Source of the DNA: Deltaproteobacteria bacterium | GTDB lineage: Bacteria > Myxococcota > Myxococcia > Myxococcales > SZAS-1 | Length of the DNA: 64,000 nt | Assembly (NCBI GenBank): GCA_018266075.1 | Contig: JAFEBB010000019.1 | Span: 53,005 to 117,004, forward strand | Direction: 5' to 3' | Made by a program: the position numbers and the translations under genes | The notes under the pieces: generated by a model | What the model was told of the DNA's origin: nothing | Seen by the model: only the letters and a program-made list of their open reading frames with translations | Databases searched by the model: none | Part shown: piece after piece, positions 26,595-34,168 of the stretch | Numbering within the stretch: position 1 is the stretch's first letter | Layout of the letters: the number at the start of each line of letters is the position of its first letter

Positions 26595-27671
26595 TCACTC
26601 ACCGAGCGCGAGCCGCTCAGCGAGCTGCGGGTTCTTGGGACCCACGCGCCAGATGAAGCCGTCCAGCAGGTAGTGCACGCCCTGCGGCAGCGCGAGCAGC
26701 GGCACCGCGAGCGCGAGCGCGAGGGGCCCGAGCTCGAGCCCGGCATCGCCGAAGAACTGCGCGTGGTCGTGCCACACCAGGTTGTCCCAGAGTCCCTCCT
26801 CGGCGAACGCGACGACCACCAGCGCCAGGTACACCGCGGGCCAGCCAAACGCGAAGAGCCGCGCCGCGAGCTCACGCCCGGTCGCAAACCGACGCGCGCC
26901 ATAGCGCCAGGTCAGCGCCACGTAGGGAATTCCGTGAATGAGGACGTTCGTGACAGTAAATATATAATCCGAATCGAACGCGACGATTCCGAAGTACCAG
27001 CACAGCGCCGTCGTGCTCACCACGAGGTGCTTTCCCCAGGGAATCACGTCGCCTCGGACGGCCTGCGCGATGGCGCGAATCATGTACGCGGCGAGCGCCA
27101 CGGCCTCCAGCCCGAGCGCGAGCGTGCCCACCCAGGCGGGCAGCCCGAGCGCGAAGTCACCGTCGAGGAACCAGTGGAACTGCCGCGGCGGCGCGGCGTG
27201 CCACCAGATCAGCGGCGCGATACTCGATAGATAAATGGCAGCGGTGTCGATCCACTTGCCGAGTGCGCCGGACTCGCCGCCGCGACGGCGATAGAGCGCC
27301 ACCCAGCCGTACTGCTGCCGCACGAAGTGGAAAACAGCGGCATAAGCGAGCACGCGCCAGAACCGCGCCGGGCCGCCGCTCGCATGCAGCAGCACGCCCA
27401 GCGCGTACACGAGCAGTGGCGCGCCCAGGTACAGCATCGGCCGTCGCCGCACCTCGGCCGGATCTGCGTACGTGCGGTACGCCGTGGACCACACATGCGC
27501 CACGTCGACGCAGAGCACGGTGAGCAGCCAGAACGCGGGCGGCGTGTCACCGTGCGCGATTCCGAGCGCACGACCGATCACCACGAGCAGCAGCGCCGCG
27601 AGCGCCGAGCCGCCGAAGACAGCGAGGTCCGTGTTGCGCCCGAAGAGCCACACCCGCGACGGCGCGCTCAC
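26595..27671 (-). CDS. Polytopic His-rich membrane protein, last gene of the polyamine-linked operon
   Basis: A 358-aa protein with about eight to nine membrane segments and no recognised family. Charged His motifs occur near helix ends: VDVAHVWSTAYRTYADP, AVFHFVRQQYGW, LIHGIPYVAL, WHDHAQFF and QGVHYLLDGFIWR. This suggests a membrane metal site, as in membrane-bound desaturases or Brp/Blh-type oxygenases, but the match is only at motif level. Its ATG overlaps the stop of the FAD oxidoreductase gene (ATGA, 27668-27671), so it is translationally coupled to it. Confidence 0.72.
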   Translation of the reverse strand: MSAPSRVWLFGRNTDLAVFGGSALAALLLVVIGRALGIAHGDTPPAFWLLTVLCVDVAHVWSTAYRTYADPAEVRRRPMLYLGAPLLVYALGVLLHASGGPARFWRVLAYAAVFHFVRQQYGWVALYRRRGGESGALGKWIDTAAIYLSSIAPLIWWHAAPPRQFHWFLDGDFALGLPAWVGTLALGLEAVALAAYMIRAIAQAVRGDVIPWGKHLVVSTTALCWYFGIVAFDSDYIFTVTNVLIHGIPYVALTWRYGARRFATGRELAARLFAFGWPAVYLALVVVAFAEEGLWDNLVWHDHAQFFGDAGLELGPLALALAVPLLALPQGVHYLLDGFIWRVGPKNPQLAERLALGE

Positions 27672-29260
27672 GGCTTCGCCTCCGCGAGGATCGACTCCGC
27701 CGCGCGCACACCCCAGTGCTGCGCCTCTTCGAAGAGCGCCATGCCGGAGAGGTCGGTATTCGCAAATCGCAACCGGCCGATGCTCGCGCGCGCGGCCTGC
27801 AGCGCTCCGCCGCGAATCAGCCCCGGCACCGGACGCACCATCGCGTGGCCCCAGCGCCAGACGTCGAGCTTTGTGATTCGGGAGGCGATGTCGGGATGCG
27901 CGCGCCGCATGTCCGCGACCACCAGATCCGCCCAGTGCTTCCAGTCCGCCGAGAGCAGGAGCTGCCGCGCGACCTTCGGGTCCGGATCCGTCAGCGGCAA
28001 GTACCAGGTCAGTACTGTAGAGCCATAGTCTTTACCGGTCTGGTGCGTGGCCACCACGTAGCCCAGGCTCTTGGAGTCGTAGAAGACGTTGTCCCAGGCG
28101 AGCGGAAAGCTGCGCTCCTCCGGCCGATCGCGAAGGGTCACGTTCGCCACCACCCACGGACTGTACGTGAACGGATTCGGCTTCTCGCGCAGCGGCGCGA
28201 CGAGCCGCTGGGCGAGGAATTGCGGCAGCGCGAACACCGCGTGCTCGGCGTCGATGGCGAAGGCCTCGTTCTTCGCCGCGTCCCAGGCGTGGAGCTCCAC
28301 GCCGTCCTCACGAGACAGCACCTCGGTCACTGCGACGCCGGTGCGCAGCCTCGCGCCGACCAATTTCGCGAGATGGTTCGCAATGAATCCATTTCCAGCA
28401 GGCCAGGTGACGAACTCCGCTCCCTTGGCGCCGGGCTTCTCCACGCGCGAGGTGAAGTAGAAGACGCCCGCCCAGGCCGAAGTCGTATCCAGGGTGCAGC
28501 CGTAGTCGTCGCGACAGGCGTACTCCACGTACCAGCGCAGCCGTTCGCTGCTCCAGCCGCGCTTCGCCAGGAAGTCGGCCATGGAGATTCCGTCGAGCGC
28601 CTCGAGCTCCGGCGTGCTGCCGCTGCTCTCGCTGGGAATTGCGAACGCACGTCGCCCGGTCGGATCGCGCAGGCCCACGAAGCGACCCATCTCGTCGTCG
28701 AAGGCGCGGAGCTGTCGCAGGTCGTCCGGGCTGGCGGCGTAGCGCGGGAAGATCCCTTCTTGCCACGTGCCGCCGAGGAAGAGCCTCTCTTGCGGCGCGC
28801 GGCACAAGTTCTCCTCGCGCACGATCGGCCGGCCCGAGGCGTCCAGCCCTTGCACGACATCCATCTCGCTCAACAATTGAATTAAATTCTTCGAGTCCGC
28901 GAGCGGCACGGGCACGTAGTGCGCGCCCCAGGGATAGGCGCTGACGTCGTTCTGGCCGCTGGCGCTCGTGCCGCCGAAGTGGTCTTCGAGCTCGAAGATC
29001 GAGAAGTCGCGCAGGCCGCTCCGCTCGAGCTTCCACGCAGCGGAGAGCCCGGCCATCCCCGCGCCGATGATGGCCACGCGGACCTTCTCCCGACGCACCG
29101 GCGGCGGCCGAAAGCCGTCGCGGAGCTTGTGGCCGCGCTCGGCGTTCTGGCCAAGGAGCTGTCCGTCGAAGCGCAGCTCGAGAGGCCGCTGCTTGCACGC
29201 GGCGAGCGCGGCGCCGGCGCCCAGGCACGCGGTCAGAAACTCGCGGCGCGAGAAGCTCAC
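27668..29260 (-). CDS. FAD-dependent amine oxidase-like lipoprotein
   Basis: A 530-aa flavoprotein. The N-terminus has a twin-arginine-style leader leading to a lipobox (SRREFLTACLGAGAALAAC), so the protein is probably exported folded and lipid-anchored. The FAD-binding region has GAGMAGLSAAWKLERSG (66-82) and the acidic end of beta-2 (FELEDHFGG). The C-terminal flavin loop is GALQAARASIGRLRFANTDLSGM. It is of the flavin-containing amine oxidoreductase class. Next to speD and an aminopropyltransferase, a polyamine substrate is a reasonable guess, not shown. It starts one base from the aminopropyltransferase stop. Confidence 0.85.
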   Translation of the reverse strand: MSFSRREFLTACLGAGAALAACKQRPLELRFDGQLLGQNAERGHKLRDGFRPPPVRREKVRVAIIGAGMAGLSAAWKLERSGLRDFSIFELEDHFGGTSASGQNDVSAYPWGAHYVPVPLADSKNLIQLLSEMDVVQGLDASGRPIVREENLCRAPQERLFLGGTWQEGIFPRYAASPDDLRQLRAFDDEMGRFVGLRDPTGRRAFAIPSESSGSTPELEALDGISMADFLAKRGWSSERLRWYVEYACRDDYGCTLDTTSAWAGVFYFTSRVEKPGAKGAEFVTWPAGNGFIANHLAKLVGARLRTGVAVTEVLSREDGVELHAWDAAKNEAFAIDAEHAVFALPQFLAQRLVAPLREKPNPFTYSPWVVANVTLRDRPEERSFPLAWDNVFYDSKSLGYVVATHQTGKDYGSTVLTWYLPLTDPDPKVARQLLLSADWKHWADLVVADMRRAHPDIASRITKLDVWRWGHAMVRPVPGLIRGGALQAARASIGRLRFANTDLSGMALFEEAQHWGVRAAESILAEAKP

Positions 29261-29261
29261 G

Positions 29262-30806
29262 CTAGTTCCAGCGCTTCCACTCGTCCTCGTAGTATTGAAC
29301 GAGGATCTGATTGTCGAGTCTGTTGACCTCGGTCGGCACGCGGCTCATGTCGGCGGGAAACACGAACATCGCCTTCATGGCCTCGTCGGTGAGGAAGTGC
29401 AGCTCCACGGGCACCACGTGCTCGGGGACGTCGAAGGGCGTGTCCCGCGCGAGCATGAAGCCCCACTCGCCGAAGCTGGGCACGGCCACGTGGTATGCGC
29501 GGACGCTCATCCCCGCCGCTTCGAGCGTCTGGGCCACGCACCAGAACGAGTTGCGCGCCATCAGCGGGCTGGTGCTCTGGATCACCGCGGGCGCGCCAGG
29601 CTTGAGGGCCCTCTTCAACAGTTTATAAAAATGGGTGGTGTAGAGCTTGCCGAGCGCGAAGTTGTTCGGATCCGGGAAGTCGACGATCGCCGCGTCGAAC
29701 TGGCCGTGGTCGCCCGAGAGCCACAGATACGCGTCCTCGTTGGCGATGTGCACGCGGCTGGAGTGGAAGCTGTCGCGGTTCTGCTCGCGAATCAGCGGAA
29801 AGGTCTTGGCCAGCTCGGTCATCGCCGGGTCGAGATCCACGAGCTGGATCTCCTCGAGCTCGGGGTACTTGAGCAGCTCGCGCGCGGCCAGGCCGTCACC
29901 GCCGCCGAGCACCAGCACGCGCTTCGCGTGCGGCGCCAGGCTCATCGCGGGGTGGACCAGGGCTTCGTGATAGCGGGCCTCGTCGGCGCTCGAGAATTGC
30001 AAATTGCCATTGAGGAAGAGTTGAAAGCTCGCGCGCCCGCGGGTGATCACGATGCGCTGGTACTGCGAGCTCTTCGCGAAGATCACCTCGTCGGCGTACA
30101 TGCCCTCCTCGGCGAGCGAGGTGAGCTTGTTGGCATAGAGCACGCCCGCGCCGAGCACCGCCAGGATGACAACAGCCTTGATCTGCAAGTCACGCCGACG
30201 CGGAATCGCCGACGCCAGCAACTGCGTACTCCACAATCCAACCCCGGCGTTGAGGACGCCGAAGACGAGCCCCGTCCGCACGATGCCCAGTCGCGGCACC
30301 AGGAACATGGGGAACAGCAGCGAGGCCACGAGCGCGCCGACATAATCGACGGTCAGCACGCGGGCGATCAAATCCTTGAATGGAAATTGGTCCTTCAACA
30401 CGCGCAGCAACAGCGGGATCTCGAGCCCCACCAGCGTCCCCACCGCGGCCACGAAGGCGTAGAGCACGCCGCGGAAGAACGACAGGTGCGCGAAGGCGAA
30501 GAACAGCGCGGGCGCGGCGGCTCCACCGACGACGGCCACGGCGAGCTCCACTTCCACGAAGCGCCGCGCGATCTGCGTATCCAACTTGCCGGAGAGCCAC
30601 GAGCCCAGGCCCATGGCGCTGAGATAAACGCCAATGACCGTGGAGAACTGTGTAATCGAATCGCCCAGCAGATAGCTGGCCAGCGTTCCCGCGAGCAGCT
30701 CGTAGACCAGGCCGCAGACCGCGATCACCAGTGTGGTGAGCAGCAGCAGCTTGGCGTTGAGCGCCGCGGGTACCGGGCTGGCCGGGCTCTGGGCTTCGAC
30801 GGTCAT
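29262..30806 (-). CDS. Membrane-fused polyamine aminopropyltransferase (spermidine synthase-like)
   Basis: About 514 aa. The N-terminal half (about 20-230) is a seven- to eight-helix membrane domain, and the C-terminal half is a spermidine-synthase fold. Active-site blocks are EARYHEALVHPAM (polyamine binding), VLVLGGGDGLAARELLKY (SAM analogue loop), LVDLDP and IVDFPDPNNFALGKLY (catalytic Asp). Membrane-fused forms are known in many bacteria. Two starts are possible: TTG at 30809 or ATG at 30806; I take ATG. Sits two codons after DUF350 and just before the FAD oxidase, with speD upstream supplying decarboxylated SAM. Confidence 0.92.
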   Translation of the reverse strand: MTVEAQSPASPVPAALNAKLLLLTTLVIAVCGLVYELLAGTLASYLLGDSITQFSTVIGVYLSAMGLGSWLSGKLDTQIARRFVEVELAVAVVGGAAAPALFFAFAHLSFFRGVLYAFVAAVGTLVGLEIPLLLRVLKDQFPFKDLIARVLTVDYVGALVASLLFPMFLVPRLGIVRTGLVFGVLNAGVGLWSTQLLASAIPRRRDLQIKAVVILAVLGAGVLYANKLTSLAEEGMYADEVIFAKSSQYQRIVITRGRASFQLFLNGNLQFSSADEARYHEALVHPAMSLAPHAKRVLVLGGGDGLAARELLKYPELEEIQLVDLDPAMTELAKTFPLIREQNRDSFHSSRVHIANEDAYLWLSGDHGQFDAAIVDFPDPNNFALGKLYTTHFYKLLKRALKPGAPAVIQSTSPLMARNSFWCVAQTLEAAGMSVRAYHVAVPSFGEWGFMLARDTPFDVPEHVVPVELHFLTDEAMKAMFVFPADMSRVPTEVNRLDNQILVQYYEDEWKRWN

Positions 30807-30809
30807 CAA

Positions 30810-31025
30810 TTACCCATGAATGGCCGCGCTGATGATCAGCGAGAGGCCGATGATGATGGAGCCGATGAGGATGCCCAGCGCAGTGTTCTGGTCCTCTTCG
30901 ATCTCCTTGCGCAGCGAGAACGGCGTGAGCTTGGCAATGATGAAGAAGGCCAGCGCGAAGACGAGGATGCCCACGAAGGAAAACACCAAGGCATCCAAGA
31001 GCGACGTCATCAAGTGTTCCGACAT
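30810..31025 (-). CDS. DUF350-family small membrane protein
   Basis: A 71-aa protein with two membrane segments (about 10-30 and 50-68) separated by KEIEEDQNTALGILIG, the usual DUF350 linker with Asn-Thr-Ala. It has one unit, whereas YjfL of E. coli has two. The family is found with polyamine and membrane stress genes (yjfIJKL-type loci). Ends three bases before the aminopropyltransferase ATG codon; 25 bases after the 59-aa gene. Confidence 0.9.
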   Translation of the reverse strand: MSEHLMTSLLDALVFSFVGILVFALAFFIIAKLTPFSLRKEIEEDQNTALGILIGSIIIGLSLIISAAIHG

Positions 31026-31049
31026 GAATCCCTCCCAAGTATCGATTCG

Positions 31050-31229
31050 CTACTTCCCGCCCGAGAAGCCGGTGTGCCAGAAGTGGTAGCTGCGGTAGCC
31101 GCCGGGCGAGCTGCGGACGCTGGGGTCCACGCGCTCGTGGGCCTCGTTGCCGAAGCGGTAGCCGGTCACGCTGGCCCAGGCGAAGAAGCCGAGCAGGCTC
31201 ACGACCCAGATTCGATAGAACCAGACCAT
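31050..31229 (-). CDS. 59-aa single-pass membrane protein
   Basis: A short protein with one membrane helix (about 5-25, VWFYRIWVVSLLGFFAWASV) and a Ser/Gly/Tyr/His-rich tail with HFWHTGFSGGK. Its ATG overlaps the stop of the DUF4178 gene (ATGA) and it precedes DUF350 by 24 bases, so it is a genuine operon member rather than a spurious frame. No family was recognised; a structural subunit of the membrane complex is plausible. Confidence 0.78.
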   Translation of the reverse strand: MVWFYRIWVVSLLGFFAWASVTGYRFGNEAHERVDPSVRSSPGGYRSYHFWHTGFSGGK

Positions 31230-33190
31230 CAGTCGTCGTCCTCGCTGCTCGCGTGAATGGTGGGGTGCACGTTGGAGTTGTCCCAGCGCGCGCGCTCGAA
31301 GCTCGCCTTGTGCAAGAGGAACAGGAGCGGCCAGAGCAACAGCACGCCGACCATCAAGAGCTGGGTGATGCTGAAGGAGCTGCCCGTCACGCGCAGGCGC
31401 ATGTTCGACGGGCTGTGTCCCGACTCCCACTGCAAGTCCGCGCGCACGATGGCCTTGCCGGCGCCGGGCGCGGAGACCACGTCGTCGCCAGTGCGGCTGC
31501 CCTCGCTCCAGCTCTCGCCGTCATCGACGCCGTAGTAATAAGAACTCTCAACTCCGAACGGCGAGCTCTCGCCGGTGTCGTCGTTGATGATCGCGCCCGC
31601 GGCATAGGTCCAGGTCTGGCTCACGTCGCTGGTGAGCTCCACATCGAGCGCCTCGTGGCCGTCGAGCGCGAACGGCTGCGAGATGAAGCTGTGCACCTTC
31701 TCGCCCTGCGGCCCCACGGCGTCCACGCCGCCGGCGAGCATGTTCAGCGCGGGGAAGCTCTGGTCCACGTAGATCGTCGACGGCCGCGCCGCGAGACCCA
31801 CCACCAGCATCACCAGCACCGCCAGGCCGCCGAGCATCCAGTGGCTCATCGAGCGCCACGCGGCCTCGTACGGCCAGGGCTGCACCGCGCCCACGCCGAT
31901 CTGCTGCGCCTGCACCAGCCCCGGCCTGTTGAAGGCCTGGGCGACCTCTTCGCGCGGCAAATGATCGATGTGGCTCCAGTTCACCTCGCCGGAGCTGCGC
32001 TCGCAGGAGAGCCCCTCGGGCGGGGCCACATAGTCGTCGAGCTTGGCGATGTCGCCCTGGGCGACCTCCCAGTAGAACTCGCCGAGCACGCGCTCCACGG
32101 TGCCCTTCACGCTGCCGAAGTGGCGGAAGCGGCGGCCGTTGAAGTCGGCGTCGTCGGCCACGTGCACCGTGGCGACGGAGATGGGCTGCGCGAGCTGCCA
32201 GTGGCCGTCGCTCTCCACCAGCCAGGAGAAGTCCTGCGTCTTCTCTTCCCAGAGCAGGTACTCGTCCCACGGGTAGCGGGTGCCGTCGACCTGGCAGGAG
32301 CGGGTCATGAAGCCCACCACCATCAGGTCGCGGCCGCGGAGCTTGCCGTTCGTCCCGAGCGGGATGCGCGGCTCGTGCTTGCCCTTGGCGATGGCCTCGA
32401 TGACCTGGAACGCGCCCTGGCTGCAGTCGAGGAGGTTGTGGCAGCTCTGGCAGGTGACGCGGACGCTCTGCTCGGGCAAGAGCAGGCTCACCGGCGCGGC
32501 GCAGTTGGGGCACTTGAGCTTGTCGGCGGTGGGCTTTGCCGACTTGAGCTGTGCAGCGGGCGCGAGGCCGCCGAGGTGCAGCGACTCGAAAGGCACCTGC
32601 CGGCCCACGTAGAGCGCGGGCTGCGAGCCGGCGACGCCGAAGTCGAGCGTGGCGAAGCCGCCCTTCTCGCTCTCCATGTCGGCGGTGAGCGGGCTCTCGC
32701 CGAGGGTCACGTGGTCCGGCAGCTCGCCCTGGAAGCCCACGATCTGCGCGTGCTTCACGTCGCTCACGGTGAAGCGACCCAGGCCTTCGATGAAGAGGTT
32801 GGCGCCGGGCACCACGCCTTTTTGCGGCAACGGCCGCGGCGGGACCTTGAAGGTCACGTAGAAGCGGCCCTGCGCTTCCGCGAGCCAGCCCCAGCGGCCG
32901 TCGGCGAAGGCGATGTACCACTCGTCCCAGACGCCCGACTTCCACTCGTATTGGATGCGGCCGATGACCTCGAACGAGACCTTGTCGAGGCTGCCCTTCG
33001 TCTGCAGGCCGATCTTCGAGCCGGTGGGGATGACGTCGCCGGCCTTGCCGATCGCTTGGAAATCCTGGCCCGCGCGGACCACGACCGCCTGGCAGAACGT
33101 GCACACCGTGGCCCGCGAAGCACCGAGCTTGAACTCGACGTTCGCCCCGCAGTTGGGGCACTGGCCGGTGCGCGGGGCGGCGAGCGTCAT
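31229..33190 (-). CDS. Duplicated zinc-ribbon/DUF4178 membrane protein
   Basis: A 653-aa protein. Two tandem units each have a zinc ribbon (CPNCGANVEF..CTFC at residues 10-33 and CPNCAAPVSL..CQSC at about 225-250) followed by a DUF4178 domain. The DUF4178 domains carry GRIQYEWKSGVWDEWYIAF and the second-copy counterpart RDLMVVGFMTRSC..WDEYLLW. Two membrane helices follow (about 420-440 and near 625-645), with an extracytoplasmic Ser/Gly/Asp-rich part between. DUF4178 is found in YjfK-type membrane stress loci. The ATG overlaps the speD stop (ATGA) and the gene is tightly coupled to those downstream. Confidence 0.88.
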   Translation of the reverse strand: MTLAAPRTGQCPNCGANVEFKLGASRATVCTFCQAVVVRAGQDFQAIGKAGDVIPTGSKIGLQTKGSLDKVSFEVIGRIQYEWKSGVWDEWYIAFADGRWGWLAEAQGRFYVTFKVPPRPLPQKGVVPGANLFIEGLGRFTVSDVKHAQIVGFQGELPDHVTLGESPLTADMESEKGGFATLDFGVAGSQPALYVGRQVPFESLHLGGLAPAAQLKSAKPTADKLKCPNCAAPVSLLLPEQSVRVTCQSCHNLLDCSQGAFQVIEAIAKGKHEPRIPLGTNGKLRGRDLMVVGFMTRSCQVDGTRYPWDEYLLWEEKTQDFSWLVESDGHWQLAQPISVATVHVADDADFNGRRFRHFGSVKGTVERVLGEFYWEVAQGDIAKLDDYVAPPEGLSCERSSGEVNWSHIDHLPREEVAQAFNRPGLVQAQQIGVGAVQPWPYEAAWRSMSHWMLGGLAVLVMLVVGLAARPSTIYVDQSFPALNMLAGGVDAVGPQGEKVHSFISQPFALDGHEALDVELTSDVSQTWTYAAGAIINDDTGESSPFGVESSYYYGVDDGESWSEGSRTGDDVVSAPGAGKAIVRADLQWESGHSPSNMRLRVTGSSFSITQLLMVGVLLLWPLLFLLHKASFERARWDNSNVHPTIHASSEDDD

Positions 33191-33558
33191 CCGTCGCGTC
33201 CCGGTCGAGCGAGGCGGCGCACTTCCACGCGCTCGGCGCCGAGCAGCTCCGCGAGCCGCTCCGCCCAGGGCCACTCGGGCCGCACGCGGCAGCAGTAGAG
33301 GTTGAACGCGGCGTAGCGCCGCTCGGGGAAGGTGTGCACCGTGAGGTGCGACTCGGACAGCAGCTGCATCGCGGTCACGCCGCCGTGCCCGGGGAAGGCG
33401 TGGACGCTCAGCGACCCCACGGGATGCAGGCCGAGCTCGGAGACGGCGCGCGCGAAGAGCTCGCGCAGCTGGTCCGGGTTGCGGAGGGCGGCGGGGTCGC
33501 AGCCGAAGGCGTCGACCACCCACTCGAGGCCGTCGCCCAGTTCGAGAGGCTCACGCAT
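33187..33558 (-). CDS. speD: S-adenosylmethionine decarboxylase, prokaryotic class 1B-type
   Basis: A 123-aa proenzyme matching SpeD of Thermotoga/Bacillus length. The self-cleavage site is LSESHLTVHTFPE: Glu69-Ser70, where Ser70 becomes the pyruvoyl group. The catalytic Cys region is NLYCC. The product, decarboxylated SAM, is the aminopropyl donor for the aminopropyltransferase encoded four genes downstream. It leads the seven-gene minus-strand run. A -10-like TATAAC lies 11-16 bases before the ATG on the coding strand, giving a very short leader if used. Confidence 0.93.
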   Translation of the reverse strand: MREPLELGDGLEWVVDAFGCDPAALRNPDQLRELFARAVSELGLHPVGSLSVHAFPGHGGVTAMQLLSESHLTVHTFPERRYAAFNLYCCRVRPEWPWAERLAELLGAERVEVRRLARPGRDG

Positions 33559-33748
33559 CGCGCGGGCGGTTATATCTCAACACTGTCCAGCGACGGATGC
33601 CTGCTTCCTCGGGGGCTCGGCCGCGCCATCGCTGGAGCTTCTGCTGAGCGTGCGAGCGGTTTCGCGGCCCCGCGCACTTTCCGAGCCGGCGAACCGTCCC
33701 GGCGCTATCATCCCGGCAGACGCCGCCCGCGCGTCCCCGAGGTGAACC

Positions 33749-33997
33749 ATGGTCACCATCACCTACTGCACCTCCTGAGGCTACAAGCCTCGGGCCGCCC
33801 GTGCGGCGGCCGCGCTGAAGGAAGAGCTGGGCATCGACGCGGAACTGAAGATGGGCAGCGGCGGGATCTTCGAGGTCTCGGTCGACGGCAAGGTCGTCGC
33901 CCGCCGTGGGTTCATGGGCTTCCCGAGCGAGCAGGAGATCGTGGACGCCGTGGCCCAGGCCAGCGGCAAGCCCACGGATCCGCACCAGCCAGCGTAG
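33749..33997 (+). CDS. Rdx/SelW-family selenoprotein, in-frame UGA at codon 10
   Basis: An 82-aa protein if TGA at 33776-33778 is read as selenocysteine. The N-terminus reads MVTITYCTS-U-GYKPRA, a CxxU redox motif where cysteine homologues have CxxC. The rest matches the Rdx family (SelW, SelV, SelT, SelH): a helix, then GGIFEVSVDGKVVARR and the final GFP segment GFMGFP. The codon after TGA continues in the same frame to TAG at 33995 without other stops. The ATG has GAGGTG seven bases upstream. It is divergent from speD across 190 bp. Rdx proteins are thioredoxin-like and thought to act in thiol redox. Readthrough is inferred. Confidence 0.85.
33776..33811 (+). promoter_or_regulatory. Bacterial SECIS-like hairpin
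   Basis: Begins with the UGA codon. GGCCGCC (33793-33799) pairs perfectly with GGCGGCC (33805-33811) around the loop CGTGC. The loop starts 21 nt after UGA and has a G at its second base, both within published bacterial SECIS requirements. A second hairpin, GAGGC/GCCTC with loop TACAA, spans 33777-33791, so it overlaps the UGA itself. Both lie inside the coding region, as bacterial elements must. Confidence 0.75.
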
Positions 33998-34168
33998 TGA
34001 TACCGCTTTGGGTCGTCGTTGGCGCGATCGCTCCGTGATCGCGCGGCGGACCCATTTGTCCTGAGCTCGCGCACAACCCCCTGGATCGCCGAGTGCGTGC
34101 CGCTGGAACGGCACGTGCTCACGGCCGCGCGCGCCGCACTTCCGCGGCGCCACTCAACCGGGGGGTTC

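Noticed and set aside
33577..33762. Short minus-strand frame over the start of the selenoprotein gene
   Set aside because: No ribosome site or domain; the plus-strand frame with UGA fits a known family.
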